Source: an uncultured Duncaniella sp.
Lineage (GTDB): Bacteria; Bacteroidota; Bacteroidia; Bacteroidales; Muribaculaceae
Assembly (NCBI RefSeq): GCF_910577345.1
Contig: NZ_CAJTMT010000035.1
Coordinates: forward strand, 1-34,279
Direction of reading: 5' to 3'
Length of the DNA stretch: 34,279 nucleotides
Of this stretch, positions 16,162 through 24,729 are shown in pieces (the first letter of the stretch is position 1; every line of letters starts with the position of its first letter). The translations under genes and the position numbers were made by a program. The notes beneath the pieces were generated by a model, which ran no database searches, was not told where the DNA came from, and was given only the letters and a program-made list of their open reading frames with translations.

Positions 16162-17508
16162 TTAAAAAACAAGAGCACAGACGCGGTCCTTGAACTGGCG
16201 GCCGCGGTCTTCGTAGCTGCTGAAGAGGTCGAAGCTTGCGCAGCAGGGCGAGAGGAGCACTGTGTCGCCGGGTTTGGCGATTGAGGCGCAAGTGTTGACG
16301 GCATCGTCAATCGAATGGGTGTCGTGGAGCTCAATACCCTCTTTCCCGAAGAAATCGAGGAGTTTGGCGTTGTCCTTGCCCATGCACACTATCGCCTTGA
16401 CCTTTTCCTTGACAAGAGGAAGAATCTCGCTGTAATCATTGCCTTTGTCCTTTCCTCCGAGAATGAGGATAGTGTTCTCGGGCATCGATTCGAGAGCATA
16501 CCAGCAGGAGTTGACATTCGTAGCTTTGGAGTCGTTGATGTAGCGCACATCATTGACTGTGGCAACATATTCCAGACGGTGCTCCACACCCTCGAAGTCG
16601 CTCAGCGCCTCGCGGATTTCTTTCTTGTCGATGTCAAGGATGCAAGCCGAGAGAGCTGCGGCCATAGAGTTGTAGAGATTATGGAGACCGTTGAGCGAAA
16701 GCTCCGCACGGGGCATGTTGAGCGATGTCTCGGGGGTGTCGATGATGAGCGAAGCCTCATCGTCGACCCAAGCACGGCTTCCTTCCTCGTGATGTTCGGC
16801 AAAGGGGAACATCTGCGCCTCGGTGCGGATCTGCTCGAGCTGACGGGTGATGACGGGATCGTCCTGCCAGTAGATGAATGCGTCCTGGGGAGTGAGATTG
16901 TTGAGTATGCGGAATTTGGCGTTGATATAGTTCTGCATCTTGTATTCGTAGCGGTCAAGATGGTCGGGAGTGATGTTGAGAATCACGGCGATGTTGGCAC
17001 GGAACTTATACATGTTCTCCAACTGGAAGCTCGAAAGCTCAATCACATAGAAATCATGATGGTCGCGGGCCACCTGAAGAGCGAGACTGCGGCCTACGTT
17101 TCCTGCAAGGCCTACGTTGAGTCCTGCATTCTTGAGGATATGATATGTGAGGAGTGTTGTGGTCGTCTTACCGTTGCTGCCGGTGATGCAGACCATCTTG
17201 GCATCCGTGTAGCGGCCGGCAAACTCGATTTCGGAAATCACGGGGATTCCCTTCTCGGCGATTGCCTTCATGACAGGTGTGGTGGGGGCAATACCCGGAC
17301 TCTTCACCACCTCATCGGCAGCGAGTATGCGGTCCATCGAATGATGTCCATCTTCCCATTCAATGCCTTCTTCGTCGAGCTGGCGGCGATATTTTTCGGC
17401 TATGGTTCCATAGTCGCTGAGAAAGACATTCATTCCTTTTTCCTTGCCGAGGATGGCGGCGCCCACGCCGCTTTCACCTCCACCGAGTATGACGAGATTC
17501 TTTGTCAT
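16162..17508 (-). CDS. murD: UDP-N-acetylmuramoylalanine--D-glutamate ligase MurD
   Basis: A 448-aa cytoplasmic Mur ligase adding D-Glu to UDP-MurNAc-L-Ala. The N-terminal UDP-binding motif is LGGGESGVGAA (8-18), the P-loop GSNGKTTTT is at 110-118, and ELSSFQLE, NITPDHLDRY and EHRLEYV are family signatures. The C-terminal domain has NDSKATN, GGKDKG and SPCCASFDLFSSYEDRG. Length is normal. It follows mraY after 36 bp and is separated from ftsW by the repeat-rich gap. Confidence 0.97.
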   Translation of the reverse strand: MTKNLVILGGGESGVGAAILGKEKGMNVFLSDYGTIAEKYRRQLDEEGIEWEDGHHSMDRILAADEVVKSPGIAPTTPVMKAIAEKGIPVISEIEFAGRYTDAKMVCITGSNGKTTTTLLTYHILKNAGLNVGLAGNVGRSLALQVARDHHDFYVIELSSFQLENMYKFRANIAVILNITPDHLDRYEYKMQNYINAKFRILNNLTPQDAFIYWQDDPVITRQLEQIRTEAQMFPFAEHHEEGSRAWVDDEASLIIDTPETSLNMPRAELSLNGLHNLYNSMAAALSACILDIDKKEIREALSDFEGVEHRLEYVATVNDVRYINDSKATNVNSCWYALESMPENTILILGGKDKGNDYSEILPLVKEKVKAIVCMGKDNAKLLDFFGKEGIELHDTHSIDDAVNTCASIAKPGDTVLLSPCCASFDLFSSYEDRGRQFKDRVCALVF

Positions 17509-17544
17509 GTCGTATGTGATTTTTTTATTATGAGGTCAGGCCTA

Positions 17545-18810
17545 TTACCTGATTTTAAGAGTTACGAATGTGATGACGGCGAGAAAGATTCCTACAATCC
17601 AGAAACGGGTGACAATCTTCGACTCAGGTATTGCCCGCAAGGGTGCCTGAATCAAGGCCTGGATGCCGGAATTGCCCGGTTTCTGATAGTGGTGATGGAG
17701 AGGGGTCATCTTGAAGATGCGCCGTCCCTCGCCGTATTTGCGTTTAGTGTATTTGAAGTATGCCACCTGCAACATGACCGAAAGGTCCTCGACGAAGAAA
17801 ATCGCACAGAGAATCGGTATGAGCAGCTCCTTGTGGATAAGGATGGCAAAGACGGCGATGATACCGCCGATGGTGAGCGAGCCTGTATCGCCCATGAACA
17901 CCTGTGCGGGATAGGCATTGTACCAGAGGAAACCTATGAGCGCACCGATGAAAGCCGACATGAACACCACCAGTTCCGAGGACTGGGGAATGTACATTAT
18001 ATTAAGGTATGTCGAATAAATGACATTGCCTCCGAGATAAGCCATGATGGCGAGGGCCACACAGATGATGGCCGACGTTCCCGCACACAATCCGTCGAGT
18101 CCGTCGGTGAGATTGGCGCCGTTGCTCGTCGCGGCCACGACAACTATCACAACCAACACGAAAAGCACCCAGCCACCGGCCTGTGCGTAGGGTCCCATCC
18201 ACTCTGTGAGATAGGCATAGTCGAAGTTGTTGTCCTTCACGAAGGGGATGGTGGTCTGTGTCGATTTCACATCCTGCGACGAACTCAGATAGACTGTCTC
18301 CATGTTCTCCGTCGTGTATTTCACGGGGACAACCTGGCGCTGTGTGATGTCGGGGCTGAGATACATGGTGAGACCGACCATCAGACCGAGACCCACCTGA
18401 CCAATAATCTTGAATTTACCCTTCATGCCCTCCTTGTCGTGTTTGGCGACCTTGATATAGTCGTCGCAAAAGCCGAGGGTGCCGAGCCAGATGGTCGATA
18501 TGAGCATCAGAATCATGTAGATGTTGCTCAGGTCGCCAACAAGCAGACAGGGAATGAGTATGGAGATGATTATAATGACACCACCCATCGTGGGGGTACC
18601 GGTTTTCTGCATCTGTCCCTCCAGCCCGAGGTCACGGATAATCTCGCCCACCTGCATCAACTGCAGACGGTCGATAATCTTGCGTCCGAACACCAGGGCG
18701 ATGAAAAGCGACAGCAAGAGCGCCGCTCCCGAACGGAAGGTGATGTAGCTCATCAGACGCGAACCCGGGAAGTTGTAATCCTGAAGAAAATCAAATAAAT
18801 AGTAAAGCAC
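17545..18810 (-). CDS. mraY: Phospho-MurNAc-pentapeptide translocase MraY
   Basis: A 421-aa polytopic enzyme moving phospho-MurNAc-pentapeptide from UDP to undecaprenyl phosphate, giving lipid I. Signature sites are GTPTMGG (71-77), the Asp pair Asp116-Asp117 (GFCDDYIK), NLTDGLDGL (233-241) with catalytic acidic residues, FMGDTGS (305-311) and the HHH motif at 372-374 (TPLHHHYQ). Compared with E. coli MraY (360 aa) it has an extra ~50-residue loop at about 155-205, as seen in Bacteroidetes homologues. It is separated from murE by 121 bp. Confidence 0.97.
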   Translation of the reverse strand: MLYYLFDFLQDYNFPGSRLMSYITFRSGAALLLSLFIALVFGRKIIDRLQLMQVGEIIRDLGLEGQMQKTGTPTMGGVIIIISILIPCLLVGDLSNIYMILMLISTIWLGTLGFCDDYIKVAKHDKEGMKGKFKIIGQVGLGLMVGLTMYLSPDITQRQVVPVKYTTENMETVYLSSSQDVKSTQTTIPFVKDNNFDYAYLTEWMGPYAQAGGWVLFVLVVIVVVAATSNGANLTDGLDGLCAGTSAIICVALAIMAYLGGNVIYSTYLNIMYIPQSSELVVFMSAFIGALIGFLWYNAYPAQVFMGDTGSLTIGGIIAVFAILIHKELLIPILCAIFFVEDLSVMLQVAYFKYTKRKYGEGRRIFKMTPLHHHYQKPGNSGIQALIQAPLRAIPESKIVTRFWIVGIFLAVITFVTLKIR

Positions 18811-18899
18811 TTTTTAAAGAGTTTTTTAGCGATTAATCAGATGATTTTTTGAAGGGGGAGAGGGAGGAGCGGAAGGAGAGAGGCAATCAAGGATTCTCG

Positions 18900-18925
18900 G
18901 GGCTGATACTGACCTGTGTCAGCCC
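18900..18925. other. Hairpin in the murE-mraY gap
   Basis: GGGCTGA (18900-18906) pairs with TCAGCCC (18919-18925) across a 12-nt loop, a few bases after the murE stop on the minus strand. Downstream in the reading direction the sequence is C/T-mixed rather than a T-run. An mRNA stabiliser or partial attenuator is as likely as termination. Confidence 0.35.
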
Positions 18926-18931
18926 TTCCTC

Positions 18932-20392
18932 CTATTTTTCACCGGCAATTATTTCCCTCACCACCTCGCGGTCATCAAAGTGGTGCTTGACGCCCTTGAT
19001 TTCCTGATAATCCTCATGGCCTTTTCCGGCAATCAGAATGACGGTGCCTTTTCCGGCAAGAGTTGCTGCGGTGCGGATGGCCTGACGGCGGTCAGTGATG
19101 TGGAGGGTGCGTTTGCGGGCCTCGTCGTCGAGTCCCTCCTCCATATCCTTGAGAATATCTTCCGGCTCCTCGAAACGGGGATTGTCGGAAGTGAGTATCA
19201 GACGCTCACTGCGTGAGGCAGCCTCACGCGCCATGATGGGGCGCTTACCCTTGTCGCGGTTACCGCCGGCACCGACCACCGTGATAATTTCGCCCTCCTT
19301 GCCGATGACCTCGCGGATAGCGTTGAGCACATTGACCACAGCATCAGGCGTGTGAGCATAGTCGACAATGGCAGTGTAGCCCTTGGAAGAGTGGAAGGAC
19401 TGGAAGCGTCCGGCAACCGGAACGAGGCGCGACATCTCGCGCAACACATCCTCCTTGTCCCAACCCATCAGCACACAAGCACCGTAGACGGCGGTGAGAT
19501 TATAGGCATTGAACTTGCCGGTGAACAGCAGTTCCACCTCATGGCCGTTGAGCGAGAGGAGTGTACCGTCGAGACGCGACTCGATGATGCGCCCGCGGAA
19601 ATCAGCCTCGCTGCGGAGCGAATAGGTGTAGCGATGGGCACGGGTGTTCTGCAACATCACCTCCCCTACCTTGTCGTCGGCATTCGTGAGGGCGAACGCA
19701 TCGCGGGGAAGCATGTCGAAAAATTTCTTCTTGGCAGCGAGATAAGCCTCGAAGGTCTTGTGATAGTCGAGGTGGTCGCGGGTAAGATTGGTGAAGATAC
19801 CACCCACGAAATGCAAGCCTGCAATGCGCTGCTGGTCGGCGGCATGGGAGCTTACCTCCATAGCTGCATATTCGCATCCGGCCTCCACCATCAGATGAAG
19901 CATTTCATTGAGGGTGTATGGATCGGGTGTCGTATGGTCAGTGGGATAGGCTTTGTCATCGACATAGTTGCACACGGTGGAGAGCAATCCGGCCTTGTGG
20001 CCGAGCAGACGTGCCATCTCATATATTAAGGTGGCAGTAGTGGTCTTGCCGTTCGTACCGGTGACCCCGACGAGCTTCAGCTTGCGCGAAGGATTGTCGA
20101 ACCACTGCGAAGCGATGTAGCCGAGCGCGAGAGCCGACGAGGGAACCACGATGTAAGTCACATGCGTGGAGAGATTGGCCGGCAATTCCTGACACACCAC
20201 CGCAACGGCACCCTTTTCCTCTGCCATGGGAATAAAGCGATGCCCGTCGACACTCACGCCCGGGACGGCCACAAAGAGTGTGCCCGGTTCGACTTTGCGC
20301 GAATCGGAGGTAAGTGCGGTGATTTCCTTATCATCATTTCCGATGATTTTAGTGATGTCAAGTGGGGAGAGAAGCTCTTTTAGATTTTTCAC
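18932..20392 (-). CDS. murE: MurE ligase, probably meso-diaminopimelate adding
   Basis: A 486-aa cytoplasmic Mur ligase that adds the third amino acid of the stem peptide. The P-loop GTNGKTTT is at 112-119, EVSSHA and LTRDHLDYH at 179-211, the AKKKF stretch near 221 would hold the carbamylated lysine, and VDYAHTPDA is at 343-351. Asp403-Asn404-Pro405-Arg406 (DNPR) is the family motif for meso-diaminopimelate, so the cell wall is predicted to be DAP-type. It lies 58 bp after ftsI. Confidence 0.97.
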   Translation of the reverse strand: MKNLKELLSPLDITKIIGNDDKEITALTSDSRKVEPGTLFVAVPGVSVDGHRFIPMAEEKGAVAVVCQELPANLSTHVTYIVVPSSALALGYIASQWFDNPSRKLKLVGVTGTNGKTTTATLIYEMARLLGHKAGLLSTVCNYVDDKAYPTDHTTPDPYTLNEMLHLMVEAGCEYAAMEVSSHAADQQRIAGLHFVGGIFTNLTRDHLDYHKTFEAYLAAKKKFFDMLPRDAFALTNADDKVGEVMLQNTRAHRYTYSLRSEADFRGRIIESRLDGTLLSLNGHEVELLFTGKFNAYNLTAVYGACVLMGWDKEDVLREMSRLVPVAGRFQSFHSSKGYTAIVDYAHTPDAVVNVLNAIREVIGKEGEIITVVGAGGNRDKGKRPIMAREAASRSERLILTSDNPRFEEPEDILKDMEEGLDDEARKRTLHITDRRQAIRTAATLAGKGTVILIAGKGHEDYQEIKGVKHHFDDREVVREIIAGEK

Positions 20393-20450
20393 CTTGAATA
20401 TATGTGTTTTAAAGATGTGACATATTCTTTTTCATAACCTGACCGGCGGC

Positions 20451-22535
20451 TCAGTTGCCGAGCACCAGTCTGACGCGGGTTCCTCGGGCGGGACGTGTCC
20501 CCGCAGCGGGTTCCATCGAGCGGACATAGCCGGAACCGGTGTAGTCCACGTTGTAGCCTGCAGTCTCAAGCGCGACAATCGCCTCGCGAAGTCCGTAGCC
20601 CTTCACGTCGGGGAGTGTGCCTTTGGCAACTGTCGACGGAGATTTGAGCGAACGGTGTGAGGGAATGGCGAAATCAGACTTCACACGCTCGTATGCCTTA
20701 CGTCCGGAAGCCGAGGCATAGAAGGTTGGAGCCGCGTCCGATGGAGTAACGCTCCGATAGTCCGAACTGTTGCCGAGCATACCTCTGGAATAGAGTTTGA
20801 GGGCAATATTGCGGAGAACCTGACCTGAAGTCGTCGCCGCACCGAAGAAATTCTTGGTCGGATGGCAGGTCAGCACCACGCAGGAGTATTTCGGTTCCTC
20901 CGCCGGGAAGAAACCGCAGAACGCAAGACGTTTCTTTCCCTGATTGTAGGCTCCGTTCTCAATCATGTAGCATGTTCCGGTCTTTCCGGCGATTCTCACC
21001 GTATTGTTGCGGAGGAAACGACCGGTTCCGTGGTCACCCCATACCACATTGGTGAGCATCTGACGGAGGGTAGCGGCGGTCTGCGGTGAGCAGGCGCGGC
21101 CATTGCCCATGTAGCCGACAGGGAATACGGAGTCGACCGCACCCTTGACCTCCTTGACAAGACGCGGACGGACGAAAACACCATCGTTGGCGATGGCATT
21201 GTAGATGGCAAGGGTGTAGAGCGGCGGGATTTCGGTAGCATAACCGTAGCTCATGCGGGAGAGAGCGATGCGTCCGCCACGGTCGTTGGGGACACTGTCG
21301 AAACGCGGAGGCACCTCACCGGCGATACCGGTGTTCATCGGTTCGAGGAAACCGAGAGCCTTGACGCGCGAATAGAAAGCGCCGGGATTGTCATTGTATT
21401 TACGGGTGATGATTCGGGCCATGCCGATGTTGGATGACTGCTCGAGAACGTCGCCCGCACGGATGGAGGCCGAATGGTGGGCATCGGTGATGGGACGTCC
21501 GCCCGCGTAGGCCCAGCCGCTGCCGGTCGGGAGCACTTCGTCGAGGTCAGGCACGAGACCATCCTCAACGGCAATCATCATCGAAAGGGTCTTCACGACC
21601 GATCCGGGTTCGTAGCCCATCACCGCACGGTTGCGCGCCTCGATATAGCCGGGACCGCGCGGATTGCGTTCAAGATTCGAGATGGCCTTGATGTCGCCGT
21701 TCTTCACGTCCATCAACACCGCCACTCCCCAGTCGGCACCGCAGGTGTCGAGCACATTGTTGAGTTCGCTCTCGACAATGTCCTGCATATTGATGTCGAT
21801 GGTTGTGACAATATCGCTGCCGGGGATTGCGGGAATATCGGTCCAGTCGGTGATTTTTTTCGTGAGATTAATCATCTTGCTGTAGCCGACCTTGCCGTAG
21901 AGGAGCGAGTCGAGGGCCTTTTCGAGACCTGATATACCGTGAATCTCCTTGCTCTCCGCTGTCTCGCCCACACCGCCGATGCTTCGACGCGCCATGTCGC
22001 CGTAGGGGTTGAAACGGCGCATGTATTTTTCAAACGTCAGACCGTTGCGGTTGCGGTTCTTGATACTGAAAAACGGGAAGGTACGGAGGGTCTCCATATC
22101 AGCGTGGGAAAGCCCCGACATAAGCTTGTAGGCGCGGGGACGCTTCTCCTTCACCTTGTCGAGCGGTTTCAGAAGATGCTTTTTCCACTGTTCGGCAGAC
22201 TTGACCGGGAAATGCTCGGCCATTCTGGCTGCGAGCTGGTCGATGGTGTCGCGGAAAAGTTTCTCGTTGAACTTCTCGGCGCGGTAGTCGATGCGCGCGG
22301 TGTAGAAATTGAGGTTGGTTGCAAGCACACTGCCGTCCGAAGCGAGGATGTTGCCTCGGCCCGGGATGATTTCTTTGGTCTGCGAGAGAAGTTCGTTGGC
22401 CCTCTGATTCCACTTGTCGGCATCAACGACTGTGGTCTCACAAAGTTTCACCACGATGCAGGCTGCAAGCCAGAGGATGAAGACTATGACGAGACCATAG
22501 CGTAGGAGGATATAGCTGCGGTTGTCCTTTTTCAC
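20451..22535 (-). CDS. ftsI: FtsI/PBP3 septal transpeptidase with PASTA domain
   Basis: A 694-aa class B penicillin-binding protein that crosslinks septal peptidoglycan in partnership with FtsW. One N-terminal transmembrane helix (about 12-30) leads to a pedestal domain (IIPGRGNILASDG, 56-68). The transpeptidase motifs are SVVK (Ser312-Lys315, acyl-enzyme serine), SSN (367-369) and KTGT (518-521). A single PASTA domain closes the protein (about 638-694). The start codon is GTG, overlapping the ftsL TAG stop (TAGTG), which implies translational coupling. Confidence 0.96.
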   Translation of the reverse strand: MKKDNRSYILLRYGLVIVFILWLAACIVVKLCETTVVDADKWNQRANELLSQTKEIIPGRGNILASDGSVLATNLNFYTARIDYRAEKFNEKLFRDTIDQLAARMAEHFPVKSAEQWKKHLLKPLDKVKEKRPRAYKLMSGLSHADMETLRTFPFFSIKNRNRNGLTFEKYMRRFNPYGDMARRSIGGVGETAESKEIHGISGLEKALDSLLYGKVGYSKMINLTKKITDWTDIPAIPGSDIVTTIDINMQDIVESELNNVLDTCGADWGVAVLMDVKNGDIKAISNLERNPRGPGYIEARNRAVMGYEPGSVVKTLSMMIAVEDGLVPDLDEVLPTGSGWAYAGGRPITDAHHSASIRAGDVLEQSSNIGMARIITRKYNDNPGAFYSRVKALGFLEPMNTGIAGEVPPRFDSVPNDRGGRIALSRMSYGYATEIPPLYTLAIYNAIANDGVFVRPRLVKEVKGAVDSVFPVGYMGNGRACSPQTAATLRQMLTNVVWGDHGTGRFLRNNTVRIAGKTGTCYMIENGAYNQGKKRLAFCGFFPAEEPKYSCVVLTCHPTKNFFGAATTSGQVLRNIALKLYSRGMLGNSSDYRSVTPSDAAPTFYASASGRKAYERVKSDFAIPSHRSLKSPSTVAKGTLPDVKGYGLREAIVALETAGYNVDYTGSGYVRSMEPAAGTRPARGTRVRLVLGN

Positions 22536-22876
22536 TATTTCGGAATCTTATAGGGTGGCTGTGACTGAACTTTCAGGTTGAGATGGAGCGAATCGACCAT
22601 CTGCTGCATCGAAGTCTCGCGGATACGGCCCATGAAGGCGCTGCGCTCGCGCGACTTCTCGTTGTTGACGATTTCAAGCTTGCGTTCAAGCTCGGCAATT
22701 TTTTCCATGTTTGTCTGGCAGGTGTATTTGGTGGTGATATAGACCATCGCCACAACCACACCAATCGCCACAGGGAGCCAATGGCGGGCAAAAAAGTCGC
22801 TCGACAGTACCTGACCCCTGAAAAGACGGCTTATAATTGACGGACGCCCGGAGGCTTTTACGGTTCGTGTTGCCAA
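22535..22876 (-). CDS. ftsL: Cell-division protein FtsL (Bacteroidetes type)
   Basis: A 113-aa bitopic protein with a basic cytoplasmic N-terminus, one transmembrane helix (about 34-52, LPVAIGVVVAMVYITTKY) and a periplasmic coiled-coil stretch (MEKIAELERKLEIVNNEKSRERSAF). FtsL joins FtsQ to activate the FtsW-FtsI synthase. FtsL proteins share little sequence, so the call rests on size, topology, coiled coil and position between rsmH and ftsI. The TAG stop overlaps the ftsI GTG by one base. Confidence 0.88.
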   Translation of the reverse strand: MATRTVKASGRPSIISRLFRGQVLSSDFFARHWLPVAIGVVVAMVYITTKYTCQTNMEKIAELERKLEIVNNEKSRERSAFMGRIRETSMQQMVDSLHLNLKVQSQPPYKIPK

Positions 22877-22919
22877 TTTTGTGTTTTCTTGAGTTGAGAG
22901 TTAGCGATTATGGATTTTT

Positions 22920-23834
22920 CTATAGTTTGACGGCTACACGGAGCTTTGCGCTGCGTGAGCGTGGATTGCGTTCGATTTCCTCGGCATCCGGGACAACCGG
23001 CTTGTTGCCGAGCGGTTTCAGCGGGGCGTTGATTTTGCCGAAGAAATCTTTCTCGGCCTTGCCTGCGAAATCGCCGGTCTTCATGAAATTCTTCACCAGA
23101 CGGTCCTCAAGGCTGTGGTAGGTGATGACGGCAAGCCGTCCGCCGGGTTTGAGGACCTTCAGTGCGCCTTGCAGCAGTTCCTTCAACGCTCCCATCTCAT
23201 CGTTGACCTCGATGCGCAGAGCCTGGAAAAGCTGTGCGAGTTCCTTTTTCTCCTTGCGTGGGTCAATGTGGGGCTTGACGGCCTCCATCAACTGCCCGAT
23301 GGTGGAGAAGGGAGCATTCGCACGGGCCTTGACAATGGAGCGGGCCATCGCACGGCTCTGCTTGAGTTCGCCGTAGATGTAGAGCAGGTCGGCAATCTTC
23401 TCCTCTGGGAGAGTGTTGAGCAGGTCGGCGGCCGAACGCGAAGCCTGACGGTTCATGCGCATGTCGAGAGGGCCGTCGAAACGGAATGAGAATCCGCGCT
23501 CAGTGTCGTCGAAATGATGGAACGAGACCCCGAGGTCGGCAAGCACTCCGTCCACACCATCGACATCGTAGTAGCGCATGAAGTTGGTGATGAAACGGAA
23601 GTTGGAGTAGACCATGGTGAAACGGTCATCCTCCGGAGCACGCTTCACGGCATCCTCATCCTGGTCGAATGAATAGAGATGTCCGCCACATCCCGCATCC
23701 AGACATTCCATGATGGCGCGTGAATGGCCGCCGCCACCGAAGGTCGCGTCGACATAGACACCGCCGGGGTGAATATCAAGTGCCTCAATGGTTTGGGGTA
23801 GCAGCGCAGGGATGTGGTAAACTTCTTCAGACAT
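22920..23834 (-). CDS. rsmH: 16S rRNA m4C1402 methyltransferase RsmH (MraW)
   Basis: A 304-aa SAM-dependent methyltransferase acting on C1402 (N4) of 16S rRNA. It shows HIPALLPQTIEAL, the SAM-binding DATFGGGGHSRAI (29-41), LADLGVSFHHFDD, RGFSFRFDGPLDMRM and the C-terminal ITYHSLEDRLVK and NPRSRSAKLRV. It is the first dcw gene here; the usual upstream neighbour mraZ is missing. No Shine-Dalgarno is seen. Confidence 0.97.
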   Translation of the reverse strand: MSEEVYHIPALLPQTIEALDIHPGGVYVDATFGGGGHSRAIMECLDAGCGGHLYSFDQDEDAVKRAPEDDRFTMVYSNFRFITNFMRYYDVDGVDGVLADLGVSFHHFDDTERGFSFRFDGPLDMRMNRQASRSAADLLNTLPEEKIADLLYIYGELKQSRAMARSIVKARANAPFSTIGQLMEAVKPHIDPRKEKKELAQLFQALRIEVNDEMGALKELLQGALKVLKPGGRLAVITYHSLEDRLVKNFMKTGDFAGKAEKDFFGKINAPLKPLGNKPVVPDAEEIERNPRSRSAKLRVAVKL

Positions 23835-23880
23835 AGGAGATGAACTTGCATTTATGAGGGTGTAAAATTACAAAAATTTG

Positions 23881-23888
23881 CAAAACTA
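23881..23888 (-). promoter_or_regulatory. Candidate -7 element for the dcw operon
   Basis: On the minus strand this reads TAGTTTTG, matching TAnnTTTG, 47 bases upstream of the rsmH start. The nearest TTG-type -33 box is about 25 bases away, longer than normal. It is the only good -7 match in the divergent rsmH-rdgB region. Confidence 0.4.
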
Positions 23889-23965
23889 AACTGCATAATT
23901 TACCCACTTTTTTCAAGAAATTATTAACATTTCCCTATCTTTTTGATTCTCAACAACAATTGAAA

Positions 23966-23979
23966 TTTGCAATTGCAAA
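23966..23979. promoter_or_regulatory. 14-bp palindrome in the divergent rsmH-rdgB region
   Basis: TTTGCAATTGCAAA is a perfect palindrome. A related half (ATTTGCAAAA) occurs at 23876-23885, overlapping the candidate dcw -7 element. Two related sites between divergent genes are what an operator pair would look like, but no regulator is known here. The region 23835-24065 contains no mraZ or other gene. Confidence 0.35.
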
Positions 23980-24065
23980 CCTCAGCAAACTGCCCTCACG
24001 CCTCCTCAGCCATAAAATGTACCTCCGGAGCAATATTAAGGGCCTTACAGCGTTAATTATTAAAT

Positions 24066-24656
24066 ATGTCCGAAACAATGCAAGATATAGTATTTGCCAC
24101 CAACAATTCCCACAAGCTTGAAGAAATCCGCAGGATAGTCGGCGGAAAGTTCCGCATACTGTCCCTCAAAGAGATTGGTTGCGAGGAAGATATACCTGAG
24201 ACTGCCGACACCCTCGAAGGAAATGCGCTCATGAAAGCCCGCTATGTCAAAGAGCACTACGGCTATGACTGCTTCGCCGACGATACCGGTTTGATGGTCG
24301 ATGCTCTCGACGGTGCCCCCGGGGTCTACTCGGCACGCTATGCCGGACCCGGTCATGACAGCGCAGCCAACATGGCGCTCCTCCTTAAGAACCTCGACGG
24401 CATCACCACCCGCGGCGCCCGCTTCGTGACGGTAATAGCCCTCATCCTCAACGGTCGGGAAATGACCTTCGAGGGACGCGTTGAAGGAGAAATCCTGACG
24501 GAAGCCCACGGAACTGCAGGTTTCGGCTATGACCCTGTGTTCAAACCCGTTGAAAGCGCTGTCAGCTTTGCAGAGATGACTCCCGACGCCAAGAATGCCA
24601 TCAGCCACAGAGGCCGCGCCACAGCCCGTCTGATGGACTATCTGCAGACCCTCTGA
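24066..24656 (+). CDS. rdgB: XTP/dITP pyrophosphatase RdgB (HAM1 family)
   Basis: A 196-aa cytoplasmic enzyme hydrolysing ITP, dITP and XTP to monophosphates, keeping deaminated purines out of nucleic acids. It shows the substrate-binding ATNNSHKLEEI (11-21), the catalytic ADDTGL (71-76, Asp72 the likely general base), GVYSARYAG, GFGYDPVF (151-158) and SHRGRA (179-184). The second Met (residue 5) is an equally plausible start. It is divergent from the dcw cluster and 73 bp upstream of the propeller gene, probably co-transcribed. Confidence 0.96.
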   Translation: MSETMQDIVFATNNSHKLEEIRRIVGGKFRILSLKEIGCEEDIPETADTLEGNALMKARYVKEHYGYDCFADDTGLMVDALDGAPGVYSARYAGPGHDSAANMALLLKNLDGITTRGARFVTVIALILNGREMTFEGRVEGEILTEAHGTAGFGYDPVFKPVESAVSFAEMTPDAKNAISHRGRATARLMDYLQTL

Positions 24657-24729
24657 AAACCCTCTCGGAACAGATAAAATCACCCGGTCAGACCTCCCAC
24701 TCTCCAACCAACACAATACCACCACAGCA

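Noticed and set aside
16315..18798. 827-codon open frame on the plus strand opposite murD and mraY
   Set aside because: Both murD and mraY on the minus strand are complete with all catalytic motifs. The antisense product is Asp/Glu/His/Val-rich with no domain, as expected from codon-phase mirroring in a GC-biased genome.
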